Part shown: positions 54,552 to 63,478 of the stretch, piece after piece
How positions within the stretch are numbered: position 1 is the first letter of the stretch
Layout: every line of letters begins with the position of its first letter
Assembly (NCBI RefSeq): GCF_028747805.1
Contig: NZ_CP114887.1
Span: 1,295,501 to 1,359,500 of the forward strand
Reading direction: 5' to 3'
Source of the DNA: Solibacillus daqui
Lineage (GTDB): Bacteria; Bacillota; Bacilli; Bacillales_A; Planococcaceae
DNA: 64,000 nucleotides
Made by a program: the position numbers and the translations under genes
Notes under the pieces: model-generated
What the model saw: only the letters and a program-made list of their open reading frames with translations
Database searches by the model: none
What the model was told of the DNA's origin: nothing

Positions 54552-57500
54552 ATGACATTGTTTGATGATAAAATTCAAGGATTGTTACAACAATCTGCAT
54601 TACAATACATAATCTATAAAGAGAACGAAGATACAGAGCGCATTGAAAAATTAAACCTTTTCGCGCGCAAATTATTACAAAAAGAATTCGTAATTGGTTT
54701 TGCGGGGCACTTCTCTGCTGGTAAATCAAGTATGATCAATGCATTATCTGGAGAGAACATTTTAGCAACAAGTCCAATTCCGACAAGTGCTAACATCGTA
54801 AAGGTCCATAAATCAGATGAGGACTTTGCAATTCTTTATTTACACAACGAAAAGCCAGTTAAATTTGAGGCTGGATATGATATTAAGCAAGTAAAAGAAC
54901 TAAGTAAAAATGGTGAGCTCGTTTCACAAATTGAAATTGGCCATAGTACATCAAGTTTGCCAGAAGGTGTAACTGTAATGGATACACCAGGGGTTGACTC
55001 AACAGATGATGCACATGCGATGAGTACAGAGTCTGCACTACATATTGCAGATATGGTGTTCTATACAATGGACTACAATCACGTCCAATCCGAGTTAAAC
55101 TTCCAATTTACGAAGCAATTGATGAAATATAATCCAAACGTATATTTAATTGTTAACCAAATTGATAAGCACCGTGATACAGAGCTATCATTCGAAGATT
55201 TCAAACAATCGGTGCACAATTCATTCGCAGCGTGGGGCGTTTATCCGAAAGATATTTTCTTCACGTCTTTACGTGAAAAAGAATTACCAAACAACGATTT
55301 CGATAAAGTGAAAAAAATTGTTATGGATTCAATGAACGATTGGCAGGAACAATTAATTTTAACAGCAGAAAACACGCTAACAAAATTACAGCATGAGCAT
55401 GAAACATACTTGGAAGAAGAGAAGCAAGATCGTTTCACAACATATGCAGAAATGGTGTCAGATGATGATTGGCAGCACCGTGATGATATTTTAGAGCAAT
55501 ACGATAAATTAACGCGTCAAACGGAACTATTCTCATTTGACGTATTTGATAAGCAATTTGATGAAAATCGTAAAGAACTTCTTGCAAACGCTGCCATTAT
55601 GCCAGCCGATGTACGTGAAAAATTACGTGAGTATTTGGAAAGTCAGCAAGATGATTTTAAAGTGGGCGGTCTATTTACAGCCAAAAAGAAAACCGCAGAA
55701 GCGAAAGTACAGCGTCAAGAAGAGGCGTATGTGGCATTTAACCACGTTGTACAATCACAAATTACAGGTCATATGAAGGCTTTAATGAAAACAGCATTAA
55801 AGGATGTAGGTGCACTAAACGATGAACGTGCAGCAGACATTGATGCAAAGGAATTTAACTTCCCGTTTTCAATTATTGAAGACCAAGTACAAAAAAGTGC
55901 GGTCATTACAGGGGATGCGGTACTGAACTTTGCTAACCGTGTGTCTGAAGCGGTAAAACGTTACTTCATTCAAATGACAGACGCTTGGAAGCTAGAGCAA
56001 AAAGCAACATTAGAACAAGTAGCAGCCGAAGCAGCAGCGCCAGTCAAATTAAAAATTAATGCGATGACAGAAAAAGTACAAGCATTAAAACACATCATTC
56101 AAGTTGAACAATTCCAAGCATTTAGCAATACGCTAATGAAGCAAGTATCAAATGAAATTCGTGCGGAATCAAAAATTCATTTAGAAAAATGGACGCGTGA
56201 GCATGAGCAGGCGTTAAAGGATATTCGTCCGTTTGATGAATCGATGTTACTAACGAATACTGCAACAGAAGAAATCGTTGAAGACCAACAGCTTGAAAAA
56301 ATCGGCTCAGGTTTAAATATTGAAAAAGTTACAGAGCGAGCATTAAAAACAGCTCATATTTTATCAGATGTGCAGGGCTTTAAAGAGGTATCGAACTTCT
56401 TGACGAAAAAGGTCGAACGTCTGCAAAAACGTGATTTTACAATCGCTTTATTCGGTGCGTTCTCTGCTGGTAAATCAAGTTTCTCGAATGCATTAATGGG
56501 TGATAGAGTATTACCGGTTTCACCAAACCCAACAACTGCAGCGATTAACAAAATTCGCCCAGTAACACCAGATCATCCACATGAAACAGCTGATGTGCAC
56601 TTAAAAACAGAAGAGCAATTATTAGAAGATATTAAAGGTTCTTACGCGGCAATTGGCTTAACAGTGAGCTCGTTACAGGAGGCGTTTGATCGTGCGTCAG
56701 AAGGCTTAGCGGTTCAGTTAACAGACGAGCGCTTAAACGTACACAAATCATTTATTCGTGCCTATTCTGAAGGCTTCGAAACATTCTTGCCGAAATTAGG
56801 TACGACATTACGTGTAAACCGCCATGATTTCGAAAAGTATGTAGCGCAAGAAAATCGTTCATGTTTCGTTGATAATATTGATTTCTATTTTGATTCTCCA
56901 CTTACTCGTATGGGTGTTACATTAGTCGATACACCAGGTGCAGACTCAATTAACGCACGTCATACAGGGGTTGCGTTTGATTATATTCGTAATGCGGATG
57001 CGATTTTATTCATTACGTATTACAACCATGCATTCGCGAAAGCAGACCGTGAATTCTTAATTCAATTAGGTCGTGTAAAGGATGCCTTCGAGTTAGATAA
57101 AATGTTCTTCATTGTCAATGCGATTGATTTAGCGTCAACAATGGACGAAGAGGAAGAAGTAAAAGGCTATGTACGCACAGAGTTACAACGCTTCGGAATC
57201 CGTTTCCCAAGACTTTACGGCGTATCAAGCTTACTAGCATTAAAAGAAAAGCAAGAACAAAAAGAACATGAATCAGGTATGGCGCCGTTTGAAGATGCAT
57301 TCCATCACTTCTTAAACGACGAGTTAATGGGCATTGCGGTACAAGCCTTGCAAGAGGAAATCGAGAAAACAGAGGACCGCCTGCATGATTTAATTACGCA
57401 AACCGAAGACAACTTAAAGCGTAAAGATGAGCGTTTAGGAGAACTTGCACACTTAGAGCAGCACGTGCGCGGAAAATACCAAACAACGCAAACATCGATG

Positions 57501-58163
57501 GTAGAAAGTGACTCAAAGCAAGAGCTAGATGAACTACTTTATTACGTATTACAACGTGTGTACTACCGTTACCCTGATTTCTTCCGCGAAAGCTACAACC
57601 CGTCGACATTTGCACAAATGCCGGTACAGCAAGCGTTAGAAACAGCACTAAAAGAAGTTTTACAAGCATTAAGCTTTGACTTTGCACAGGAATTACGTGT
57701 AACGAACTTCCGTTTAGCACAATTTGTTGAAAAGAAAATGAATGAACGCTACAAAGATGAAGCACGTGATTTAAAAGAGTTAAACCCAAGCTTTGCATTT
57801 ATGGCTTATGAAACGGGCGAGCCAGAAATTTTGGATTACACAGGACCATTTAACGACCCAGCCCCATATGTAGGCGTGAAATCAAACTTCAAAAATGTTA
57901 AAGCCTTCTTCGAGAAAAACGAAAAAGAACTATTACGTGACGCGTTAGAGCAATTAACAAAGCCAGATGCACAAAAATATTTGGATACAGAAAAGATCAA
58001 ATTAATCGAATGGGCGAATCGTTTCATTGCAATCGAAGCAGAAGGGTTACGTCAACATATGCTAGAACAAGCCGTCGAGCAAATTGAGACAGAGCGCTTG
58101 TTATTACAAGAAGAAAGCCGTTTAGCAGTTTGGAAAGATATCTACGCACAATTAAAAGCGTAA
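54552..58163 (+). CDS. dynA: Tandem dynamin-like GTPase DynA
   Basis: A 1203-residue membrane-remodelling protein made of two fused dynamin units, as in B. subtilis DynA/YpbR (~1193 aa). Unit 1 has P-loop GHFSAGKSS (~54-62) and DTPGVDS (~143); unit 2 has GAFSAGKSS (~634-642) and VDTPGADS (~794). Long helical stalk regions follow each G domain. It tethers and fuses membranes under stress such as phage attack or pore formers. AAAGGGGAAAC precedes the ATG. The rhodanese gene follows 12 bp downstream. Confidence 0.95.
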   Translation: MTLFDDKIQGLLQQSALQYIIYKENEDTERIEKLNLFARKLLQKEFVIGFAGHFSAGKSSMINALSGENILATSPIPTSANIVKVHKSDEDFAILYLHNEKPVKFEAGYDIKQVKELSKNGELVSQIEIGHSTSSLPEGVTVMDTPGVDSTDDAHAMSTESALHIADMVFYTMDYNHVQSELNFQFTKQLMKYNPNVYLIVNQIDKHRDTELSFEDFKQSVHNSFAAWGVYPKDIFFTSLREKELPNNDFDKVKKIVMDSMNDWQEQLILTAENTLTKLQHEHETYLEEEKQDRFTTYAEMVSDDDWQHRDDILEQYDKLTRQTELFSFDVFDKQFDENRKELLANAAIMPADVREKLREYLESQQDDFKVGGLFTAKKKTAEAKVQRQEEAYVAFNHVVQSQITGHMKALMKTALKDVGALNDERAADIDAKEFNFPFSIIEDQVQKSAVITGDAVLNFANRVSEAVKRYFIQMTDAWKLEQKATLEQVAAEAAAPVKLKINAMTEKVQALKHIIQVEQFQAFSNTLMKQVSNEIRAESKIHLEKWTREHEQALKDIRPFDESMLLTNTATEEIVEDQQLEKIGSGLNIEKVTERALKTAHILSDVQGFKEVSNFLTKKVERLQKRDFTIALFGAFSAGKSSFSNALMGDRVLPVSPNPTTAAINKIRPVTPDHPHETADVHLKTEEQLLEDIKGSYAAIGLTVSSLQEAFDRASEGLAVQLTDERLNVHKSFIRAYSEGFETFLPKLGTTLRVNRHDFEKYVAQENRSCFVDNIDFYFDSPLTRMGVTLVDTPGADSINARHTGVAFDYIRNADAILFITYYNHAFAKADREFLIQLGRVKDAFELDKMFFIVNAIDLASTMDEEEEVKGYVRTELQRFGIRFPRLYGVSSLLALKEKQEQKEHESGMAPFEDAFHHFLNDELMGIAVQALQEEIEKTEDRLHDLITQTEDNLKRKDERLGELAHLEQHVRGKYQTTQTSMVESDSKQELDELLYYVLQRVYYRYPDFFRESYNPSTFAQMPVQQALETALKEVLQALSFDFAQELRVTNFRLAQFVEKKMNERYKDEARDLKELNPSFAFMAYETGEPEILDYTGPFNDPAPYVGVKSNFKNVKAFFEKNEKELLRDALEQLTKPDAQKYLDTEKIKLIEWANRFIAIEAEGLRQHMLEQAVEQIETERLLLQEESRLAVWKDIYAQLKA

Positions 58164-58175
58164 AGGGGAATCGAT

Positions 58176-58988
58176 ATGCAAACAACGATTTTTGTATCAG
58201 CCAATAAAATGGAACGTAACGGACGAATCATTGACGTCCGTTATGATTTAACAAATGAACAATTAGGCAAACAATTATATAAGGAAGGGCATATTGAAGG
58301 CGCAATCTATTGGGATTTAAACGATGACCTTTCCGATATGACACGTGATGAAGGACGTCATCCACTTCCAAGTAAAGAGCAACTACAACAGCTTTTCGAG
58401 CAAAATGGATTACGTGTTAATGATGCCATTTACATTTATGATCAAGGTGCATCACCATTTGCAACTCGTGCCTGGTGGATTTTACATTATGCTGGCTTTA
58501 ATCATGCTTACGTTGTAAATGGTGGTTTTGAAGCTATGAAGGGGGCAGGTTTTGCTATATCGCAGGAAGTTCCTAAATTTGCCCCTACAATGTTGAATTT
58601 ACAATGGAATGATGAGATATTATTGAAACGTTCGGATATGAAACGAATAATTGATGGAGAATCTAAGACAACCTTACTGGATGCTCGTGCAAATGCGCGT
58701 TACCGTGGAGAGATAGAGCCACTAGATGCCATTGCAGGCCATATCCCAACAGCAAAAAACTACGATTGGGAACAGTTACGCGAAGGTAAAAACTTAGTTG
58801 TAACGTCATCCTTATTAGCGAAAGTAAAAAAAGACGAGGATATTGTTGTGTACTGTGGTTCAGGTGTAACTGCTACTCCAGTTTATTCGATATTAAAACA
58901 GGCGGGCTATGAAAAAGTAAAAATTTACATGGCTGGCTATAGTGACTGGGTAAAGCACGAAACAGTTGAACAAAGCGAGAATTTGTAA
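58176..58988 (+). CDS. Two-domain rhodanese-type sulfurtransferase
   Basis: A 270-residue tandem rhodanese. The N-terminal domain (~1-130, IEGAIYWDLNDDLSD) lacks the active cysteine, and the C-terminal domain (~150-265) has the active-site loop VVYCGSGVTA (~226-235). The GSG-type loop is closer to 3-mercaptopyruvate sulfurtransferases than to thiosulfate enzymes. Starts 12 bp after dynA behind AAAGGGGAATCG, so it is probably co-transcribed. The physiological sulfur donor is not known. Confidence 0.9.
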   Translation: MQTTIFVSANKMERNGRIIDVRYDLTNEQLGKQLYKEGHIEGAIYWDLNDDLSDMTRDEGRHPLPSKEQLQQLFEQNGLRVNDAIYIYDQGASPFATRAWWILHYAGFNHAYVVNGGFEAMKGAGFAISQEVPKFAPTMLNLQWNDEILLKRSDMKRIIDGESKTTLLDARANARYRGEIEPLDAIAGHIPTAKNYDWEQLREGKNLVVTSSLLAKVKKDEDIVVYCGSGVTATPVYSILKQAGYEKVKIYMAGYSDWVKHETVEQSENL

Positions 58989-59017
58989 GCACAACAGACT
59001 TAGCTCATAGAAAAAGA

Positions 59018-59057
59018 TTTAGCGCAATTTTTCATAACTTGAAAAATTGCGCTTTTC
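59018..59057 (+). terminator. Rho-independent terminator after dynA-rhodanese
   Basis: AGCGCAATTTTTCA / TGAAAAATTGCGCT, a perfect 14-bp stem with a 5-nt loop and TTTTC. Confidence 0.92.
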
Positions 59058-59149
59058 ATTTGTAAATTTTATGCAAAAAATGAGTCGCTATTCATAAAGT
59101 GTGATAAAGTATAAATAAGTGAAACTGCAGAATAAAGGAGTGAAAAGTT

Positions 59150-59959
59150 ATGTTTTTTAAGAAAAAATCTGAACAGCATACACAATCTGGTGTAAATATG
59201 GTCAATGGATTTGTATCATTTCAGGCAATTAAGCTTAATGTACATTGCTTTGAAATTGACGGTGTATTAATCGATACTGGCTCGGCATCACTCTTACAGG
59301 AATTTAAACCATTTTTCTCACAGCTTGATATCGATCAAATTGTTCTAACGCATTATCATGAAGATCATTCAGGTGGTGCGCATTATTTACAAACAAAATA
59401 TAATGTACCTGTTTATATGAGTGACGTTCGTTGCCAAGAGTGTACATATAAAGCGAGATATCCGTTATACCGCAAGCTATTTTGGGGTAGTCGTGAGCCG
59501 TTTGAAGCAAATGGGATTGGTAACCGTTTTTCATCACGTACGGCAAACTGGCAAGTAATTAAAACACCTGGGCATTCAGATGATCATTTAGCATTTTTAA
59601 ATGAACAAACGGGCCAGCTTTTTACAGGAGATTTATATGTAACACCAAAAACAAAGGTTGTATTACGTGAGGAAAGTATTCCACAAATTATATCTTCCAT
59701 AGAGCGTGTGTTAACATATGATTTTGGCGAGGTATTTTGTAACCATGCAGGCTATATAAAGGACGGAAAACAAGCGTTACGTATGAAGCTAGATTATTTA
59801 CAAGATTTACGTGGCAAAATTGAAATGATGAATGACGAAGGGCTGTCTGTGAAGGAAATTACTGCGCAGCTTTTCGAGAAAAAATATCCGATTATGAAAC
59901 TGTCGTTAGGTGAATGGGACTCAGCGCATATTGTGTCATCGGTTTTACGTAAAAGCTAA
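59150..59959 (+). CDS. Metallo-beta-lactamase-fold hydrolase
   Basis: A 269-residue cytoplasmic MBL-fold protein. Metal ligands: HYHEDHSGG (~64-72), TPGHSDDH (~142-149), FTGDLYV Asp (~163), and a distal His in FCNHAGY (~202). A winged-helix-like C-terminal segment (~225-269) resembles the LACTB2 group, whose members hydrolyse thioesters or RNA. Substrate not deducible. AAAGGAGTGAAAAG precedes the ATG. Confidence 0.85.
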   Translation: MFFKKKSEQHTQSGVNMVNGFVSFQAIKLNVHCFEIDGVLIDTGSASLLQEFKPFFSQLDIDQIVLTHYHEDHSGGAHYLQTKYNVPVYMSDVRCQECTYKARYPLYRKLFWGSREPFEANGIGNRFSSRTANWQVIKTPGHSDDHLAFLNEQTGQLFTGDLYVTPKTKVVLREESIPQIISSIERVLTYDFGEVFCNHAGYIKDGKQALRMKLDYLQDLRGKIEMMNDEGLSVKEITAQLFEKKYPIMKLSLGEWDSAHIVSSVLRKS

Positions 59960-59966
59960 AAAATGG

Positions 59967-60006
59967 AGAGAATTTCTTATGCGAGTTATAGAAATTCTCT
60001 TTTTTG
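59967..60006 (+). terminator. Rho-independent terminator after the MBL-fold gene
   Basis: AGAGAATTTCT / AGAAATTCTCT with a 12-nt loop and TTTTTT. Confidence 0.9.
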
Positions 60007-60032
60007 TTGATTGATAAATATGCAATAAAATC

Positions 60033-60049
60033 TTTACAATTCCTTTACA
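60033..60049 (+). promoter_or_regulatory. PhoP-box-like direct repeat, distal
   Basis: TTTACA-N5-TTTACA (60033-60049), the TT(A/T/C)ACA repeat with 11-bp period recognised by PhoP in Bacillus. It is about 205 bp upstream of the predicted pit-operon -35 element, so it is the weaker of the two sites. Confidence 0.35.
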
Positions 60050-60222
60050 ATTAAAATAATTGTAAAAAGGGTAAGATAATATTTAATAATTAATTAGATA
60101 TTTTTTTTGTCGAAAATGTCGAATTTCGTCATATTATTATCTTTTTTTGTTGTTGTTCTGAAAATTTCGGCGAGTTGGAAGTGCCTACATGAAAAAGAAG
60201 TGAAGAACCGATTGTTGTGCTT

Positions 60223-60239
60223 TGTAAATGTTTTGTTAA
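60223..60239 (-). promoter_or_regulatory. PhoP-box-like direct repeat, promoter proximal
   Basis: On the minus strand TTAACA-N5-TTTACA (60239-60223), again with an 11-bp period, ending 15 bp before the -35 element of the phosphate transport operon. This is where PhoP dimers usually bind. Regulation by phosphate limitation is inferred. Confidence 0.45.
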
Positions 60240-60254
60240 GAAAAACAAGAAGTA

Positions 60255-60284
60255 TTGAAGATATTGAAAAATAGATGTTATGAT
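60255..60284 (+). promoter_or_regulatory. Candidate sigma-A promoter for the pit operon
   Basis: TTGAAG (60255-60260), 18-bp spacer, TATGAT (60279-60284) with an upstream TG dinucleotide, about 48 bp before the first gene. Confidence 0.5.
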
Positions 60285-60331
60285 AGCGAAGGTTTTGATT
60301 TACAAACTTAATTTTAGGAGGATTCACATCC

Positions 60332-60952
60332 ATGTTTAACTCAAAAAAACCAGATCCATTTTTCGAAGGATTATTAAATATTGCTAAAAATGTACAGCAA
60401 GGTGTTAACTTCGCAAAAGAAAGTACAATCACAAATGTTGCTGACTTAAAACAAATTCAAATTAAAATGAAATCATTTGAAACAGCAGGTGACAAATTAA
60501 TTCACGAATTAATTGTAAAACTAAATGATTCATTCATGACGCCAATCGAGCGTGAAGATATTTTAGCGCTAGCAATTAAATTAGATGACATTTTAGATGG
60601 TATTGAAAACACAATCGCGCATTTCGAAATGTATGCTTTTACAGAAGTGAACCAACATATGCGTGATTTTGTAGACTACATTGCAAAATCTTCAGTTGAA
60701 GCAGTAAAAGCAATGGAGCTTTTAAACAAAAAGGATTTAATCGGCATGCGACAACATGCGATTTTAATAAAGGATTACGAGCGTGAATGTGACGAAATTT
60801 TCCGTAAATCGATTACAGAGTTATTCCAAGTGGAAAAAGATCCAATTCGTTTAATCATTTTTAAAGATTTATATGAGCAGTTAGAGGAAATTGCAGACTA
60901 CTGCCAAAATGTAGCAAACACAATCGAATCTATTATTATGCGTAACGCGTAA
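60332..60952 (+). CDS. DUF47 PhoU-like accessory protein of the Pit transporter (YkaA type)
   Basis: A 206-residue all-helical PhoU-fold protein (DUF47, TIGR00153-like), with paired acidic helix motifs such as KLDDILDGIENT and YERECDEIFRK. These proteins are encoded beside Pit phosphate transporters and are thought to modulate them. A strong AGGAGGATTC precedes the ATG, and pit starts 16 bp after the stop, so this is a two-gene operon equivalent to B. subtilis ykaA-ykaB. Confidence 0.92.
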   Translation: MFNSKKPDPFFEGLLNIAKNVQQGVNFAKESTITNVADLKQIQIKMKSFETAGDKLIHELIVKLNDSFMTPIEREDILALAIKLDDILDGIENTIAHFEMYAFTEVNQHMRDFVDYIAKSSVEAVKAMELLNKKDLIGMRQHAILIKDYERECDEIFRKSITELFQVEKDPIRLIIFKDLYEQLEEIADYCQNVANTIESIIMRNA

Positions 60953-60968
60953 CAAAAAGGAGTAAACT

Positions 60969-61985
60969 ATGGATACGTTATTAATTATTACCGTCCTTGT
61001 AGTCATCTTTGCGTTAGCATTCGATTTTATTAACGGCTTCCACGATACAGCGAATGCGATTGCTACTTCTGTTTCAACACGTGCGTTAAAACCACGTGTG
61101 GCAGTTCTGATGGCGGCAGTTATGAACTTTATCGGGGCGATGACGTTCGTAGGTGTAGCAAAAGCGGTAGCGTCAGGCATCGTTGACCCGTTCTCGTTAA
61201 ACGCATTTGAAGGTGATGTAACGGGTTCGGTTGTTATTTTAGCAGCACTTAGTTCGGCGATTACGTGGAACTTATTAACATGGTATTTCGGGATTCCATC
61301 AAGTTCTTCACATACTTTAATTGGTTCAATCGCAGGTGCGGCTGTAGCATCAGCAGGCTTCGGTATTTTAAACTATGAAGGTTTCTTAAAGATTTTACAG
61401 GCATTAATTATTTCACCAATTCTAGCATTAGCGCTTGGTTACGTTGTGATGAAAATTTTCAAATTTATCTTCCAGCGTTCACCATTATATTCAACAACTA
61501 AAGCTTTCCGTTTAACGCAAATTGGTACAGCCGCATTACAATCATTCACGCACGGTACGAACGATGCGCAAAAAGCGATGGGTATCATTACAATGGCGTT
61601 AATCGCAGCAAACTGGCAATCGACAGATGAAGTACAAGGTTGGGTACGCTTCGCCTGTGCATTAGCAATGGGTCTTGGTACATCAATAGGTGGTTACAAA
61701 ATCATTAAAACAGTAGGCGGTAAAATTATGAAAATCCGTCCAATTAACGGGGTTGCAGCAGACTTGACTTCTGCATCGATTATTTTCGGTGCGACAGTGA
61801 TCGCTTTACCAGTCTCGACAACGCACGTAATTTCTTCTGCAATTATGGGTGTAGGTGCTGCACAACGTGTAAAAGGTGTTAACTGGGGTATGGCACGTAA
61901 GATTGTTATTACGTGGTTTATCACATTACCAATTTCGGCACTGATGGCTGGTTTATTCTATTTCTTATTCAGCTTAATTTTCTAA
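60969..61985 (+). CDS. pit: Low-affinity inorganic phosphate transporter, PiT family
   Basis: A 338-residue integral membrane protein with about ten helices. Both halves of the duplicated PiT signature are present: FDFINGFHDTANAIATSVST (~17-36) and SFTHGTNDAQKAMGIIT (~193-209), each with the conserved GxxDxxxA element. IPSSSSHTLIGSIAG and VSTTHVISSAIMG form the matching Ser/Thr-His loops. It imports phosphate by proton or cation symport. AAAAAGGAG precedes the ATG. B. subtilis YkaB is the likely counterpart. Confidence 0.95.
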   Translation: MDTLLIITVLVVIFALAFDFINGFHDTANAIATSVSTRALKPRVAVLMAAVMNFIGAMTFVGVAKAVASGIVDPFSLNAFEGDVTGSVVILAALSSAITWNLLTWYFGIPSSSSHTLIGSIAGAAVASAGFGILNYEGFLKILQALIISPILALALGYVVMKIFKFIFQRSPLYSTTKAFRLTQIGTAALQSFTHGTNDAQKAMGIITMALIAANWQSTDEVQGWVRFACALAMGLGTSIGGYKIIKTVGGKIMKIRPINGVAADLTSASIIFGATVIALPVSTTHVISSAIMGVGAAQRVKGVNWGMARKIVITWFITLPISALMAGLFYFLFSLIF

Positions 61986-61988
61986 TAC

Positions 61989-62029
61989 AAAACGGCGCTC
62001 ACTAATGACAGTGACGCCGTTTTTTTTAT
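61989..62029 (+). terminator. Rho-independent terminator of the pit operon
   Basis: AACGGCGCTCACT / AGTGACGCCGTT (one bulge) with a 6-nt loop and a run of eight T residues. Confidence 0.92.
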
Positions 62030-62043
62030 TAAACTCATTTATC

Positions 62044-62295
62044 AATTACGCCTCTGCGTAATTGCGTCCAGATTTTTTTCGAGCTTGGGGCCACAGGACG
62101 TGGGTCAGTCAGCCGTTGTCACACGATGTGACGTCTTTAGGCTGACTTCCTCTTTTAAATTCCTCTAAAAATCTGTGACATCCGCCGGGGCATTAACTTG
62201 ATTCAGCCAGGCTTGGAACCTCGTTAAATGAGGATATACTTAGATTCATTCCCCTCTTTTAGAAGTGGAGGATTTTTGCTGAAGCAAGTTAAATT
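62044..62295 (-). repeat. Structured dispersed repeat, full copy
   Basis: In order on the plus strand: hairpin AATTACGC/GCGTAATT (62044-62063); ATC/GTCCAGAT..CGAGCTT; hairpin CCAC/GTGG (62091-62103); compound hairpin GTCAGCC/GGCTGAC (62108-62146) enclosing GTCAC/GTGAC; AATCTGTGA.ATCCGCCGG (62170-62188); TTGATTCAGCC; and the end TGCTGAAGCAAGTTAAATT (62277-62295). It is inverted relative to the deleted copy at 21203-21390 and shares the double-hairpin module with 23875-23950. Its end overlaps the last codons of the adjacent protease gene. Confidence 0.78.
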
Positions 62296-63088
62296 GACTG
62301 TGCACATTTTCAATTGGGATAAATAAACCGACTTTTCCATAATTATCACGGCTACCTGTTGCGAACACGACACCAATAACCTCGCCCGCCTCATTAATTA
62401 CAGGGCTTCCACTATTTCCTCTGTAAACGGGTGCATTCATCATAATAATATCTGGTGTAACGCCAATTGCATTTGTGTAGCCTAATATTTCGCCTTCATT
62501 AGCAATGCCGCTAAACGCAAGTGGATTGCCGATGAAATAAACATGCTCGTTTTGCTTGAAGGAACTAGAATCTGCTAATTTTAAATAAGGAATATCGGTA
62601 GCTTCGATTTTTAATAGCGCTAAATCATAATCCTCATAGCTTTCAATGATTTGTGCCTTGTATAGCGTGTCATCAGGAAAGACTACAGTGATTGTTAAGG
62701 CATTGTTGATGACGTGCTCATTGGTAATTATGTAGCCATCCTCTGAAACCGCAAAGCCCGTTCCTTTTCCTGAATCGGTATTAATCGTAACGACTGCTTT
62801 TTTATATAGTTGTACATCTTCTTGATTTGATAATTTTGCGGATACTTTTAAAAATTCAATAGCAGGAATGGAGTATACGTTAAAAATAACCGCAAATGTA
62901 TTAAAAATTAATGTTAATGCCATGAGCCAAACGACGACGCGCACAACTGGATTTTGGCGCTTTGGTTTTTTAGGGATAGGATTTAAACGGCGTTCGCGTT
63001 CTTTAGCGAGCGCTTTTTCTTGTTCATCTAACACAAGTTCTAAAAATTCTTCTTCTGTGAGCTCTTCAGTTGTTTTGTTTTCAGTCAT
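62246..63088 (-). CDS. Membrane-anchored trypsin-like serine protease (HtrA-like, no PDZ)
   Basis: A 280-residue protein. A charged acidic then basic cytoplasmic segment (~1-48), one membrane anchor (~50-72), and an extracytoplasmic S1-type protease domain (~95-270). The triad is visible: His in TNEHVIN, Asp in YEDYDLALLKI, Ser in RGNSGSPV. There is no C-terminal PDZ domain, unlike typical HtrA. The ATG at 63088 follows GGAGGGAAT; a longer in-frame extension to 63226 is not supported. The final ~15 codons (NLLQQKSS...) lie within the end of a dispersed repeat, so the C-terminus may have been replaced. Confidence 0.88.
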   Translation of the reverse strand: MTENKTTEELTEEEFLELVLDEQEKALAKERERRLNPIPKKPKRQNPVVRVVVWLMALTLIFNTFAVIFNVYSIPAIEFLKVSAKLSNQEDVQLYKKAVVTINTDSGKGTGFAVSEDGYIITNEHVINNALTITVVFPDDTLYKAQIIESYEDYDLALLKIEATDIPYLKLADSSSFKQNEHVYFIGNPLAFSGIANEGEILGYTNAIGVTPDIIMMNAPVYRGNSGSPVINEAGEVIGVVFATGSRDNYGKVGLFIPIENVHSQFNLLQQKSSTSKRGE

Positions 63089-63478
63089 GTCATTCCCTCC
63101 GTTATGTATTATTTTAACAAATTGCGAGAAATTTTTGACGACATCTTTTTGAATAAATATTTTTTTTATGAAGTTTGTGAATTTCTTCATATTACACGAA
63201 CAAAAATACTTCGTGCAAACAATCACACACTTTAGCCCTTTAATGCGCTAGTTTGAAAATGATAGCCCTCACATTAATTATATCGATATAATTGATTGTG
63301 CAAGAATGAGCAAACTTATGAGAAGTGGTAAAAACGGATTAAGTGTTGGTGTTAAAGGATTTGTGGTAGGTTTCATTGGTTTATCTTGGAGTTTTAATGT
63401 TATCGTTGACAAATTAATAAAAACACCATAACATACGTAATTATAATAAAATTCAAATTATAAAAAAGGGTGATGAAG
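63089..63478. other. Protease-malic enzyme intergenic region
   Basis: 390 bp between divergent genes. It holds one possible 41-codon gene (63306-63431). No clear operator or attenuator was seen. Confidence 0.45.
63306..63431 (+). CDS. Possible 41-residue membrane peptide
   Basis: ATG at 63306 (alternative ATG 63318) encodes a peptide with a short basic N-terminus (MSKLMRSGKNGLS) and one hydrophobic segment (VGVKGFVVGFIGLSWSFNVI), ending in IKTP. Composition suits a small membrane protein, but the ribosome site is poor and I do not recognise a family. Confidence 0.35.
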   Translation: MSKLMRSGKNGLSVGVKGFVVGFIGLSWSFNVIVDKLIKTP

